Assembly (NCBI RefSeq): GCF_947253225.1
Contig: NZ_CAMXYR010000032.1
Span: 1-17,564, forward strand
DNA: 17,564 bases
From: an uncultured Anaerococcus sp.
GTDB taxonomy: Bacteria > Bacillota > Clostridia > Tissierellales > Peptoniphilaceae
Reading direction: 5' to 3'
Position 1 is the first letter of the stretch. Every line of letters starts with the position of its first letter. The notes under the pieces are model-generated. The model ran no database searches, had not been told where the DNA came from, and saw only the letters and a program-made list of their open reading frames with translations. Below, piece after piece: positions 6,631-14,604 of this stretch. The position numbers were made by a program, and so were the translations under genes.

Positions 6631-7297
6631 AATTCACAATTTTTCTCAAAGCTTCAATATTTTGTATAAGAATTTCTCCTTTTGGTAGTAGCTTGATTAG
6701 TCCTAAATCCTCAAAGTAGGAAAGCTTTCTTGACAAAGTTTCTCTAACAACTCCAGAATAAGAACCAAGCTCTTCTCTAGTGAGGTGTGGTTTTATGAGA
6801 AGGTTGCCTTCTTTAGTTTCCTCAACTAGGTCAAGTAGAAGCTTAGCTACTTTCATATCTGCATTTAGACCAACAAGCCTATCAATAAGCTCCTCGCTTC
6901 TTCTAATTCTCTTGAAAGATTGCCCCAGTATCTTTATAAGAATCTTATTGTTTTTAATCATAACATTGAAAAAATCGCTTTTGTGAATGTAAATTAGTTT
7001 GGTTTTTTTTAAGGCCTTAGCCTCGTATTGGTAGTTTTCGTCAGTTAAGAGGTTGTGAGCTCCAACAAAATCTCCCTTGCTATAGGTATAGAGAACTTGC
7101 TCCCTCCCATCTGTAAGGTACATGGAGATTTTAATGAAGCCATCTACAATGATATACATATATTCCGCTTGGTCGTTGTAGCGAAAAATTATCTCGCCTT
7201 TTTTGACTTCTTTGATTTCAACTTTGTGGGTGAATTTGTCTAAATCATCATCTGATATATATTCCAAAAGATTTATATTGTAAAACTCTTTTCTCAT
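6629..7297 (-). CDS. Crp/Fnr-family transcriptional regulator, probable pfl regulator
   Basis: With the ATG at 7297 this is a 222-residue Crp/Fnr protein. It has an N-terminal cyclic-nucleotide-type beta barrel (about 20-105), a dimerisation helix (about 110-140) and a C-terminal winged helix (about 145-222). The recognition helix contains RETLSR (185-190), carrying the Arg-Glu...Arg residues that CRP uses to read TGTGA. There is no cysteine at all, so it cannot hold an FNR-type iron-sulphur cluster. The CRP phosphate-binding motif with Arg-Ser is not evident either, so its signal is unknown. A GTG at 7303 is also in frame, but the ribosome site AAGGAG (7309-7304), overlapping the pflA stop, touches GTG directly and sits a proper 6 bases before ATG. 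As the third gene of the pfl operon it probably controls that operon through the palindrome at 10344-10359. Confidence 0.88.
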   Translation of the reverse strand: MRKEFYNINLLEYISDDDLDKFTHKVEIKEVKKGEIIFRYNDQAEYMYIIVDGFIKISMYLTDGREQVLYTYSKGDFVGAHNLLTDENYQYEAKALKKTKLIYIHKSDFFNVMIKNNKILIKILGQSFKRIRRSEELIDRLVGLNADMKVAKLLLDLVEETKEGNLLIKPHLTREELGSYSGVVRETLSRKLSYFEDLGLIKLLPKGEILIQNIEALRKIVN

Positions 7298-7306
7298 AGC
7301 CACTCC

Positions 7307-8026
7307 TTAGCAAGATTTTAGCATAAAGTTGGCATAAGATTCAAGCTCTTTTGCTAGGTTCTTATCCATTTGTGGCATGTTTTTTAAGGGATAGTTCCTC
7401 TTCATCTTTTTATATTTATCGACTCCGAGGGTGTGGTAGGGTAGGATTTCTATTTTGTCGATATTTTTTTTAAGGGGTTTTAAAAACTCAACCAATTTTT
7501 CCATATCTTTTCTAGTATCAGTAACGCTTGGCATCATAACGTGTCTTATCCAGACTCTTGTGTTTGTTTTTGATATTTGATACATGAATTCTAGCAAGAG
7601 GTCTTGATCAACCTTGGTTATTTTTTTAAACATTACTGGATCATAATGTTTGATATCGAGCAAGAAAAGGTCAGCTTTCTCGGCAATTTGTGGATAGTAA
7701 ATCCTATCTCCTACTCCTGATGTATCTACAGTTACATGGATTTTTTCCTTATGAAGAGCATCAATCGTTTCTAAGAGAAATTTCCCATCATTCATAGGCT
7801 CTCCACCAGAAATTGTTACCCCACCACCGTTTTTGTAGTAGGGTTTCATTCTCTTGGCTCTTTTTACAAGTTCATCAACACTTATATCTTTTCCAAAATT
7901 TGGGCTTTGAGTATCTGGATTATGGCAAAATACACACCTAAGGGGACATCCAGAAAGAAAGAACACAGTCCTTATCCCTGGACCATCAACAAGACCCATA
8001 GTCTCTATTGAATGTAATTTTGCCAT
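7307..8026 (-). CDS. pflA: Pyruvate formate-lyase activating enzyme (radical SAM)
   Basis: This 239-residue radical SAM enzyme uses S-adenosylmethionine and a [4Fe-4S] cluster to place the glycyl radical on pyruvate formate-lyase. The cluster motif CPLRCVFCHNPD gives Cys27, Cys31 and Cys34 (C-x3-C-x2-C), and GGGVTISGGEP (67-77) is the SAM-contacting motif. HSIETMGLVDGPGIRTVFFLSGC (5-27 region) is the typical activase N terminus. It is the compact form without an inserted ferredoxin domain. The ATG follows AGGAG by 5 bases, 12 bases after pflB. The next gene's ribosome site overlaps its stop codon, so pflB, pflA and the regulator form one operon. Confidence 0.96.
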   Translation of the reverse strand: MAKLHSIETMGLVDGPGIRTVFFLSGCPLRCVFCHNPDTQSPNFGKDISVDELVKRAKRMKPYYKNGGGVTISGGEPMNDGKFLLETIDALHKEKIHVTVDTSGVGDRIYYPQIAEKADLFLLDIKHYDPVMFKKITKVDQDLLLEFMYQISKTNTRVWIRHVMMPSVTDTRKDMEKLVEFLKPLKKNIDKIEILPYHTLGVDKYKKMKRNYPLKNMPQMDKNLAKELESYANFMLKSC

Positions 8027-8038
8027 AATCTCTCCTAT

Positions 8039-10285
8039 CTAAGCAAAACCATGGAAGGTTCTTTGGAGAACTTCTCTCTTTTGCTCATCGCTTAATCTAT
8101 TGAAATGAACTGCATATCCTGAAACTCTTATGGTTAGGTTAGGATATTTTTCTGGATGGTGGTAGGCATCTAGCAATTTTTCCCTTTGAAGTACGTTAAC
8201 ATTTAGGTGGAAGGCATCTTGACCAAAATAACCATCCATAATATTTACTAGGTTGTCAATCCTTACTTCCTTCTCCTTACCAAGAGCATCTGGAACTATG
8301 GTAAAGGTGTTTGAAATTCCGTCTTCGCATACACATTCGTAAGGAAGTTTAGCCACTGAATTGAGTGATGCCAAGGCTCCGTTTTCATCTCTACCATGCA
8401 TTGGGTTGGCACCAGGTGCAAATGGCTCTCCTGCCCTTCTTCCATCAGGAGTTGTTCCTGTCTTTTTGCCATACATTACATTTGATGTAATAGTTAGAGC
8501 TGATAGAGTTATTTTTGCATTCTTGTAGGTCTTGTGTTTTTTAAGCTCATTAGAGAAATAGGTTAGGATTTCTACTGCTATTTCATCAACCCTATCATCA
8601 TCATTACCATACTTAGGGAAGTCGCCTTCTCTTTCAAAGTCGATGGCAAGGCCTTCTTCATTTCTAATTGCTTTAACTTTGGCGTATTTTATTGCTGAAA
8701 GTGAGTCAGCTGCAATTGATAATCCTGCTACCCCTGTTGCTAGATTTCTCTTAACTTCTGTGTCGTGAAGAGCCATTTGTCCTGCTTCGTAGGCATACTT
8801 ATCGTGCATGAAGTGGATTACATTTAGGGTGTTTACATAAAGAGCTGCAACCTTAGCTAAAACTTTTTTGTAGTTTGCCATAACCTTGTCATAATCAAGA
8901 ATTTCATCTGTGATTTTCTCTACACCGTCAAATACCTTAATTGAACTTCCATCTTTATTTTTCTTCTTTTCATCAACTGCCCCATTAATAGCATAGAGCA
9001 AGGACTTGGCAAGGTTAGTTCTTGCACCGAAAAATTGCATTTCCTTGCCTACTTCCATAGCTGATACACAACAAGCTATTGCGTAATCATCTCCATACAT
9101 ATTTCTCATCAAATCATCATTTTCATATTGGATTGAGTCAGTTTTGATAGAAATTTTTGAGCAGAATTTCTTCCATGCTTCTGGAAGTTTGTCAGCCCAT
9201 AGGATTGTCATATTTGGTTCTGGTGCTGAACCTAAGTTTATTAATGTATGAAGGAATCTGAAGGCAGTTTTTGTTACTAGGGTTCTTCCGTCAAGTCCCA
9301 TACCTCCAATCGATTCAGTTACCCATGTTGGATCCCCACCAAAAACTTCATCATATTCTGGTGTACGAAGGTGTCTTACAAGTCTTAGCTTAATAACAAG
9401 TTGATCAATTAGCTCTTGGGCATGGGCTTCATCAAGAAGTCCATTTTCCAAATCTCTTTGGATATAGATATCAAGAAAGCTTGTATTTCTACCAAAGCTC
9501 ATTGCGGCTCCATTGTTTTCCTTTACTGCTGCAAGATATCCAAGATATAGGAATTGAACTGCTTCTGTTGCATTTGTAGCTGGTTTTGAAATATCTATTC
9601 CATATTTGTAAGCCATATTTTTAATCTTGCCCAAGGCTCTGATTTGCTCGCTAACCTCTTCCCTGAGTCTTATGGTTTTTTCAAGATTTTCTTCATCAAT
9701 TTCAATCTTATCTAGGTCTTTTTTCTTTTCTTCAACTAACCTATCAATTCCGTATAGAGCAATCCTTCTATAATCTCCAATTATCCTACCACGTCCATAG
9801 GCATCTGGCAGACCAGTTAAAAGACCAACAGTCCTAGCAGTTCTCATGTCCTTTGTATAGGCATCGAAGACTCCCTCATTATGAGTTTTCCTAAATTCCT
9901 TGAAAGTTTTCTCCAAAGTAGGATCCATCTTTTGACCATAAGCCTCTAGTGATTGTTCCACCATCCTATAACCACCATAAGGATTAACAATTCTCTTTAA
10001 AACTTCATCTGTCTGTAGACCAAAGATAACCTCATTATCCTTATCAATGTAGCCAGCATCGTAGCCATCTATAGATGAAAACCTTGATGTATCAGCATTT
10101 CTATAATTTTCAATTATTTCCTTGTTGATTAATCCTTCAACCTCTGACCAAAGTTTCTCAGTTTTTTCAGTAACACCTTCCAAGAAAGAATCATCTCCCT
10201 CGTAAGGTTTATAGTTTGCTTGGATAAAATCACGAACGTTGATTTCTTCCTTCCATTTGCTACCTTTAAATCCTGTATATGTCAT
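8039..10285 (-). CDS. pflB: Formate C-acetyltransferase (pyruvate formate-lyase)
   Basis: This 748-residue glycyl radical enzyme converts pyruvate and CoA to acetyl-CoA and formate without oxygen, the central step of mixed-acid fermentation. The active-site pair is Cys405-Cys406 in IACCVSAMEVGKEMQFF, and the radical Gly723 is in RVSGYAVHF (720-728) near the C terminus. Other family blocks are GLPDAYGRGRIIGDYRR (158-174) and SAPEPNMTILW (353-363). Length and motifs fit a complete, true PFL rather than a glycerol or choline radical enzyme. The ATG follows AAGGAG by 6 bases. Control is probably through the CRP-like site upstream and a -10 at 10322-10317 that lacks a good -35. The enzyme is oxygen-sensitive once activated, which suits an anaerobe. 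Confidence 0.98.
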   Translation of the reverse strand: MTYTGFKGSKWKEEINVRDFIQANYKPYEGDDSFLEGVTEKTEKLWSEVEGLINKEIIENYRNADTSRFSSIDGYDAGYIDKDNEVIFGLQTDEVLKRIVNPYGGYRMVEQSLEAYGQKMDPTLEKTFKEFRKTHNEGVFDAYTKDMRTARTVGLLTGLPDAYGRGRIIGDYRRIALYGIDRLVEEKKKDLDKIEIDEENLEKTIRLREEVSEQIRALGKIKNMAYKYGIDISKPATNATEAVQFLYLGYLAAVKENNGAAMSFGRNTSFLDIYIQRDLENGLLDEAHAQELIDQLVIKLRLVRHLRTPEYDEVFGGDPTWVTESIGGMGLDGRTLVTKTAFRFLHTLINLGSAPEPNMTILWADKLPEAWKKFCSKISIKTDSIQYENDDLMRNMYGDDYAIACCVSAMEVGKEMQFFGARTNLAKSLLYAINGAVDEKKKNKDGSSIKVFDGVEKITDEILDYDKVMANYKKVLAKVAALYVNTLNVIHFMHDKYAYEAGQMALHDTEVKRNLATGVAGLSIAADSLSAIKYAKVKAIRNEEGLAIDFEREGDFPKYGNDDDRVDEIAVEILTYFSNELKKHKTYKNAKITLSALTITSNVMYGKKTGTTPDGRRAGEPFAPGANPMHGRDENGALASLNSVAKLPYECVCEDGISNTFTIVPDALGKEKEVRIDNLVNIMDGYFGQDAFHLNVNVLQREKLLDAYHHPEKYPNLTIRVSGYAVHFNRLSDEQKREVLQRTFHGFA

Positions 10286-10316
10286 AAAATTCTCCTTATT
10301 TTTCTAATCTAGCTTC

Positions 10317-10322
10317 ATTATA
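10317..10322 (-). promoter_or_regulatory. Predicted -10 of the pflB promoter (activator-dependent)
   Basis: TATAAT on the minus strand (10322-10317) gives a predicted start point near 10310, leaving a leader of about 25 bases. At 17-base spacing the -35 position reads CATACA (10345-10340), a poor match. A perfect -10, a poor -35 and an adjacent palindrome are the usual signs of a promoter that needs an activator. Confidence 0.6.
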
Positions 10323-10343
10323 ATAGGAAAACTTTTGTCTGTA

Positions 10344-10359
10344 TGTGACCTAAGTCACA
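10344..10359. promoter_or_regulatory. Crp/Fnr-type operator TGTGA-N6-TCACA
   Basis: TGTGACCTAAGTCACA is a 16-base inverted repeat (TGTGAC-N4-GTCACA) fitting the CRP-type half-sites TGTGA and TCACA with 6-base spacing. Its centre is 41.5 bases upstream of the predicted pflB start, the class II activator position. On the other strand it overlaps the -35 region of the predicted eamA promoter, centred near -38.5. The likely binder is the Crp/Fnr protein at 6629-7297. The half-sites are TGTGA rather than the FNR type TTGAT. Confidence 0.8.
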
Positions 10360-10377
10360 AAAGATAGTTTTTTCGGG

Positions 10378-10383
10378 TATAAT
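10378..10383 (+). promoter_or_regulatory. Predicted -10 of the EamA transporter promoter
   Basis: TATAAT (10378-10383) predicts a start near 10390 and a leader of about 77 bases. The -35 position at 17-base spacing is TCACAA (10355-10360), which overlaps the right half of the Crp/Fnr operator. A regulator bound there would be expected to hinder this promoter. No -35 closer to consensus is visible. Confidence 0.5.
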
Positions 10384-10466
10384 TTATTATTGTTGAGTAT
10401 ATTTCATAAAAAAATCCTAATAATTTTTGAAAAATTAATCATATTCGAGAAATAAATGGAGTAATA

Positions 10467-11396
10467 ATGAACAAATTAGAAAATGCAAAAAATATACCTA
10501 GCCTAGCAAAAATTGGCCTCTTTATTACAGCTATCCTCTGGGGTTCATCGCTAACTGTTGTCAAGCAAGCATCTCAAACTTTCCAACCCAACTTTATCTT
10601 GATGGTTAGATTCGGTCTTTCATCTCTTATCCTAGCCCTTATTTTTAACAAAAACCTTAAAAGGGCAAGCAAAAAGGATGTTAAAACTGGTCTTATAATT
10701 GGAATTTTCCTTTTTCTAGCCTACTCTTCCCAAACACTAGGCGTTACTTATGCTGCCCCTGGCAGGAGTGCTTTTCTATCTGCCTCTTATTGCGTAATAG
10801 TTCCCTTTATGGCTTGGCTATTTACAAGGGTAAGACCTGATAAATACAATATACTTGCCGCGCTGATTGCAGTAGGAGGTATTTATTTCATTTCAAAATC
10901 ATCTATAGATGGAGCTAACTCAACCTTTGTTGGTAAGCAGAAAATATTAGGTGATGGACTCGCTCTCTTGAGTGGCTTCTTATTTGCTAGCCACATAGTT
11001 TGTGTTAGCATCTTTGCTAAGGACAAGGATCCAATCCTTATGACCATCTTTCAATTTGCCTCTGCTACAGGGCTAGCTGGCCTTGTAAGTTTTGCTATGG
11101 AAGATAATTCTAATATACTAATCCCTTCTTGGAGGCCTATTCTTGAGCTCGGCTACTTGGCGATATTTTGTACGACAATAGCTCTTCTCCTCCAAAATAT
11201 AGGTCAAAAATACACTGACGAATCGTCAGCCTCCATCATTTTAGGTTTTGAATCAGTATTTGGTATTCTAATTCCTGTTATGCTCGGCATAGAAAAACTT
11301 ACTACAAATTCACTTATAGGGTTCGTGATGATTTTTGTAGCTATACTTATTTCCGAAACAAAATTATCCTTCCTCAAAAAATATAGGCTTTTTTAG
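10467..11396 (+). CDS. EamA/DMT-family transporter
   Basis: This 309-residue membrane protein has about ten helices arranged as two EamA repeats (about 14-145 and 160-300), the usual layout and length of the drug/metabolite transporter superfamily. The first helix contains the family WGSS motif (25-28), and RFGLSSLILALIF (48-60) is the typical third-helix region. The substrate is not evident; such carriers often export amino acids or other metabolites. The ATG follows GGAG by 5 bases. It is transcribed divergently from pflB across the shared control region and alone in its direction, ending at a bidirectional terminator (11483-11507). Opposite regulation to pfl is possible but inferred. Confidence 0.9.
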   Translation: MNKLENAKNIPSLAKIGLFITAILWGSSLTVVKQASQTFQPNFILMVRFGLSSLILALIFNKNLKRASKKDVKTGLIIGIFLFLAYSSQTLGVTYAAPGRSAFLSASYCVIVPFMAWLFTRVRPDKYNILAALIAVGGIYFISKSSIDGANSTFVGKQKILGDGLALLSGFLFASHIVCVSIFAKDKDPILMTIFQFASATGLAGLVSFAMEDNSNILIPSWRPILELGYLAIFCTTIALLLQNIGQKYTDESSASIILGFESVFGILIPVMLGIEKLTTNSLIGFVMIFVAILISETKLSFLKKYRLF

Positions 11397-11482
11397 ACTT
11401 ATATCAATATTTTGAAGGCTAATAGGATTTATATAATTTTCATCACTTTATGGTTTATCTCAATTAAATAAGTCTCAATGAA

Positions 11483-11507
11483 AAAATGCTGGTTTGGCCA
11501 GCATTTT
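11483..11507. terminator. Bidirectional intrinsic terminator
   Basis: A 10-pair stem, AAAATGCTGG (11483-11492) with CCAGCATTTT (11498-11507), closes a 5-base loop. It has A-runs on the left and T-runs on the right, so it can terminate in both directions. It lies between the convergent EamA and LemA genes, 8 bases from the LemA stop codon. The rest of the 11397-11515 gap shows nothing else. Confidence 0.85.
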
Positions 11508-11515
11508 AAAGTAAG

Positions 11516-12076
11516 TTAAATTTCATAATCAAAATCATCAATATCTCTTTTATTTTCTAGCTTATCTTCCCTAAGAAAATCTATCTTCTTCATAGACTTA
11601 ATATTTGCCACAATAGATATTGGAAAAGTGACTATGTCTTGGTTATAAATACTTATATTATTGTTCACTATCCTTTTGGCTGCGGCTAATTGTTCATTTT
11701 CTTCATCAATCTCTTTTTGCAAATTAACAAATTCTTCGGAGGATCTTAGGTCTGGGTAGGCTTCAGCTAATGCAAAAATCTCATACAAAGCCTTATCTTG
11801 ATTTTTTATTGTCTTATTGAAATCATTGACCCTATGAGTTTCTCTTGAATTAGCTAGATTCTCAAAAGTATCCTTCTCATATTTAGCATAGGATTTGGCA
11901 ACCCTTAGCATCTGACATATAGTGTCATATCTTTTTCCTAGAGATATATCTACATTTTTCTTTGACTCATCAATAATTATCTTAAACTTATTTAATCTAT
12001 TTGATGTCTTAATAAAATAGATTGCTACTAGCAAGATGATAAAAGGGACAAAAAATATACTAGTAAATTTTTTCAT
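11516..12076 (-). CDS. LemA family protein
   Basis: This 186-residue protein has one N-terminal membrane helix (about 6-22) followed by the long antiparallel helices of the LemA family. The family core is visible: AEAYPDLRSSEEFVNLQKEID (103-123 region), then the IVNNNISIYNQDIVTFPISIVA stretch. The helical domain should lie on one face of the membrane; the biochemical role of LemA is not settled. The ATG follows GGAG by 7 bases. It sits 39 bases after the DUF3137 gene on the same strand, a pairing seen in other bacteria, so the two probably act together at the membrane. Confidence 0.92.
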   Translation of the reverse strand: MKKFTSIFFVPFIILLVAIYFIKTSNRLNKFKIIIDESKKNVDISLGKRYDTICQMLRVAKSYAKYEKDTFENLANSRETHRVNDFNKTIKNQDKALYEIFALAEAYPDLRSSEEFVNLQKEIDEENEQLAAAKRIVNNNISIYNQDIVTFPISIVANIKSMKKIDFLREDKLENKRDIDDFDYEI

Positions 12077-12115
12077 ATAAATTCTCCATTAAATAACCAT
12101 CATATAAAGTTGAAA

Positions 12116-13063
12116 TCATAATTTCTCTCTTATTCTTTCAACTAGTTCATAAAAATCTGCCAACTTAACCCTAACTTTTTCATATTCCCCAGCTATGGAA
12201 AGACTATCCACATCTGATTTTAATCTTGGAAGTGGAAATAAAAATCCACCAGAATCAAAGGCAATAATTAATTGATTTTCATCCATATACAAGCAAACTT
12301 TCATTTTTTCTCTCCAAGTATTTAGGATGTTTATTATAGTTGGATCTAGGATAAGCCTCGTATTAAAATCGTCTGTGGCAAATATTGAGTAATCCTCATT
12401 AAACTTAATTGATTCAGTTGTAATTTCCCTCTCATTTTCACGAATTTTTCCATAAGCCCTGTAATTCTTAGAACCTAGAATACTTTTTTCAGTACTTGGA
12501 ATAATTCTAATATGACCCTTGACATTTGTACTTAAATTAATCTGAAAAACCTGCCCAGTAAAATCGACTTTATGAATAGTCTTACCCTTGTTATCTCTAG
12601 TAACAAACAGAGCAGTCATATTTGAAAACTCAGTTTTGTAAGAATCAGCAAATATTATATGACAATTGGAATTATATTTATCAGATCCTGGCAAGATTAG
12701 CTCAAAAACATCTAAAGCTAAACCTTCATTGTAAAGCAATTTTGTTTCTGGAAAAACCTCTTCTAAGATAGGTCTTAGAAAATTCTCGGCGTAGTCTTCG
12801 CTGATATCAACTTCTTCCTTGTTTCTTGGAGCAAAAAGATTTGTATACAAAACTAGGACAATAGGCAAAAAATAATAGTAGCGAGTGTTAAGAACCAACA
12901 AGGCAAGCAAAATTCCTGGCACTAGCCTAAGGTCTATTAGGTTGGGAATATTATTCTTCATCTTACTTTTAACACTAACAAGCTTTTTCTGCATCTCTTG
13001 TGATTGTTCAAGATTTCTAATCCTCGTAGTTATTTCTGGTTTCGTAAAATTATTTTGATACAT
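12116..13063 (-). CDS. DUF3137-type membrane protein
   Basis: From the ATG at 13063 this is a 315-residue protein. A soluble N-terminal helical segment (1-45) is followed by two adjacent membrane helices (about 48-59 and 61-78) and a large mixed domain (about 85-315) resembling DUF3137. GQVFQINLSTNVKGHIRII, a conserved-looking beta stretch, lies mid-domain. In-frame ATGs at 13126 and 13093 would give a longer product, but the one at 13063 has GGGAGG 6 bases upstream, and the ATG at 13093 overlaps a TATAAT -10. I therefore choose 13063. Function is unknown. Its LemA neighbour suggests a membrane or envelope role. Confidence 0.75.
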   Translation of the reverse strand: MYQNNFTKPEITTRIRNLEQSQEMQKKLVSVKSKMKNNIPNLIDLRLVPGILLALLVLNTRYYYFLPIVLVLYTNLFAPRNKEEVDISEDYAENFLRPILEEVFPETKLLYNEGLALDVFELILPGSDKYNSNCHIIFADSYKTEFSNMTALFVTRDNKGKTIHKVDFTGQVFQINLSTNVKGHIRIIPSTEKSILGSKNYRAYGKIRENEREITTESIKFNEDYSIFATDDFNTRLILDPTIINILNTWREKMKVCLYMDENQLIIAFDSGGFLFPLPRLKSDVDSLSIAGEYEKVRVKLADFYELVERIREKL

Positions 13064-13091
13064 TAATAACCTCCCTTCATCAAAGTAACTC

Positions 13092-13097
13092 ATTATA
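13092..13097 (-). promoter_or_regulatory. Predicted -10 of the DUF3137-lemA promoter
   Basis: TATAAT on the minus strand (13097-13092) is followed by a predicted start point near 13085, giving a leader of about 22 bases that holds the GGGAGG ribosome site. The -35 is weak and AT-rich. The position supports the downstream ATG at 13063 as the real start. Confidence 0.5.
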
Positions 13098-13136
13098 TAT
13101 TTATCATAAAATATAAATTTTAGCAATTATTTTAAA

Positions 13137-13178
13137 ATAAAAAACCACCAATGCCAGTAAGATATGGACCTTGGTGGT
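13137..13178 (-). terminator. Intrinsic terminator of the yfcC-type/pepT/pepD operon
   Basis: On the minus strand ACCACCAA (13178-13171) pairs with TTGGTGGT (13151-13144) around a 19-base loop, and a run of T follows (13144-13139). It stands 32 bases after the pepD stop codon. Confidence 0.8.
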
Positions 13179-13209
13179 AAATTCTTCGTATTTATTTTTA
13201 TGGTTATTT

Positions 13210-14604
13210 TCACCTGATATTTTCTAAGAGAACTTTGATATACTTGTAAACTCTTTCCACTGATTCTACATCAACTTTTTCTTCTATGGAATGAGCTCCA
13301 CTTATGTCTGGACCAATAGAGATTATGTCCATATTTGGATACTTTTCAAATATTGCTCCACATTCTAGACCTGCGTGGATTACTATTGTTTCAAAATCTT
13401 TACCCGATACTTGCTTATATATTTTCTGGGCAAGGGGTCTTAGTTTTGAATCTTTGTTATATTCCCAGCCAGGGTATCTTGAAGCAATTTTGTAGGAAAA
13501 GTCATTATCCTCTAAGACTTTAGTAATTTTCTTTGTGAGATCATCTAGCTTGTCATGGTTGGATGAACGAAGGGAAATTTCGCATAAGATTCTTCCTCCC
13601 TTATCCTTTATAAAGGCGAGATTATTTGAAGATTCTACAGTATATCCATCTTCCATAAAGGAATTAACTCCTGTAGGAAGATTATTTATAAGTTTGATTA
13701 GTCTCCTACTTAAATCCTTACTATAAGAAAGACCCTTTGCTTCTGCAATTTCAATCTTCAATTGACCCAAAAGATTTTGATGCTTATCTAATATTTCCAT
13801 CTTTCTTTTTTCAAGGTCTCCGATATCAATACCAAAGACTTTTACTCTTCCTTCTGATGGAATCACATTATCAAGACTTCCAGAATAAAATTCTCCTATG
13901 CTAAGGTCAAATCCATCTAGCAATTCCCCTAAAATTTTTACTGCATTTCCCCTAGGTTCGTTAATCTGCATACCTGAATGCCCGCCCAAGAGTCCACTAA
14001 CTTTAATTTGATATCCGAAATTTTCTTCTTGCTTTCCGATTTCCTCATCTACAAAGATAGTTAGCCCACCAGCCGAGCCTACTGTAAGTACTCCCTCTTC
14101 TTCCGAATCGATATTGATGAGGTAATTTCCTTCGAGAATATTTTCTCCTAGATTGAGTGCCCCAGCCATACTGGTTTCTTCTTCGGTTGTTACAAGAAGC
14201 TCAAGACTTGGCCCCTTGTAATTTTTATCTTCCATAAGGGCTAAACCCATTGCAACAGCTATGCCATTATCAGCCCCAAGACTTGTTCCTTTAGCCTTTA
14301 AAAACTTGCCAGATATTTCTGGAATAAGTGGATCTTTAGTAAAATCATGGTCTGAACCTTCTTCCTTGGCTGCCACCATATCCATGTGTCCTTGGATGGT
14401 AACCTTAGGTGCCTTTTCATAACCTATACTTGCCTTTCTGCTGATGATTACATTTAGCGATTCATCTTGGTAGGTCTTTAGTCCAAGCTCCTTGCCCGTA
14501 GCCACTAGAAAATCAGATACTTGCTTTTCATGACCACTAGGTCTAGGAATTTTCATCAACTTATCAAAATAATAAAAAACTCTATCTGGCTTTAGATTTT
14601 CCAT
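13210..14604 (-). CDS. pepD: Aminoacyl-histidine dipeptidase (M20C, PepD type)
   Basis: This 464-residue cytoplasmic zinc peptidase cleaves Xaa-His (carnosine-type) and other dipeptides. Metal and catalytic motifs are in order: QGHMDMV (71-77, His73 ligand, Asp75), SLGADNGIA (108-116, Asp112 bridging), TTEEETSM (139-146, Glu141 base and Glu142 ligand), IDSEEEG (165-171, Asp166 ligand) and SGAHSIEE (435-442, His438 ligand). IHAGLECGAIF (409-419) is also typical of the PepD group. Length fits the family, with the inserted lid domain between. The start codon shares one base with the pepT stop (TAATG), and GGGAG lies 7 bases upstream, so the genes are translationally linked. It is the last gene of its operon. 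Confidence 0.94.
   Translation of the reverse strand: MENLKPDRVFYYFDKLMKIPRPSGHEKQVSDFLVATGKELGLKTYQDESLNVIISRKASIGYEKAPKVTIQGHMDMVAAKEEGSDHDFTKDPLIPEISGKFLKAKGTSLGADNGIAVAMGLALMEDKNYKGPSLELLVTTEEETSMAGALNLGENILEGNYLINIDSEEEGVLTVGSAGGLTIFVDEEIGKQEENFGYQIKVSGLLGGHSGMQINEPRGNAVKILGELLDGFDLSIGEFYSGSLDNVIPSEGRVKVFGIDIGDLEKRKMEILDKHQNLLGQLKIEIAEAKGLSYSKDLSRRLIKLINNLPTGVNSFMEDGYTVESSNNLAFIKDKGGRILCEISLRSSNHDKLDDLTKKITKVLEDNDFSYKIASRYPGWEYNKDSKLRPLAQKIYKQVSGKDFETIVIHAGLECGAIFEKYPNMDIISIGPDISGAHSIEEKVDVESVERVYKYIKVLLENIR

Noticed and set aside
6629..7297. Calling the regulator FNR or ArcR by name
   Set aside because: It has no cysteines for an FNR cluster and no arginine-catabolism genes nearby; only the family level is supported.
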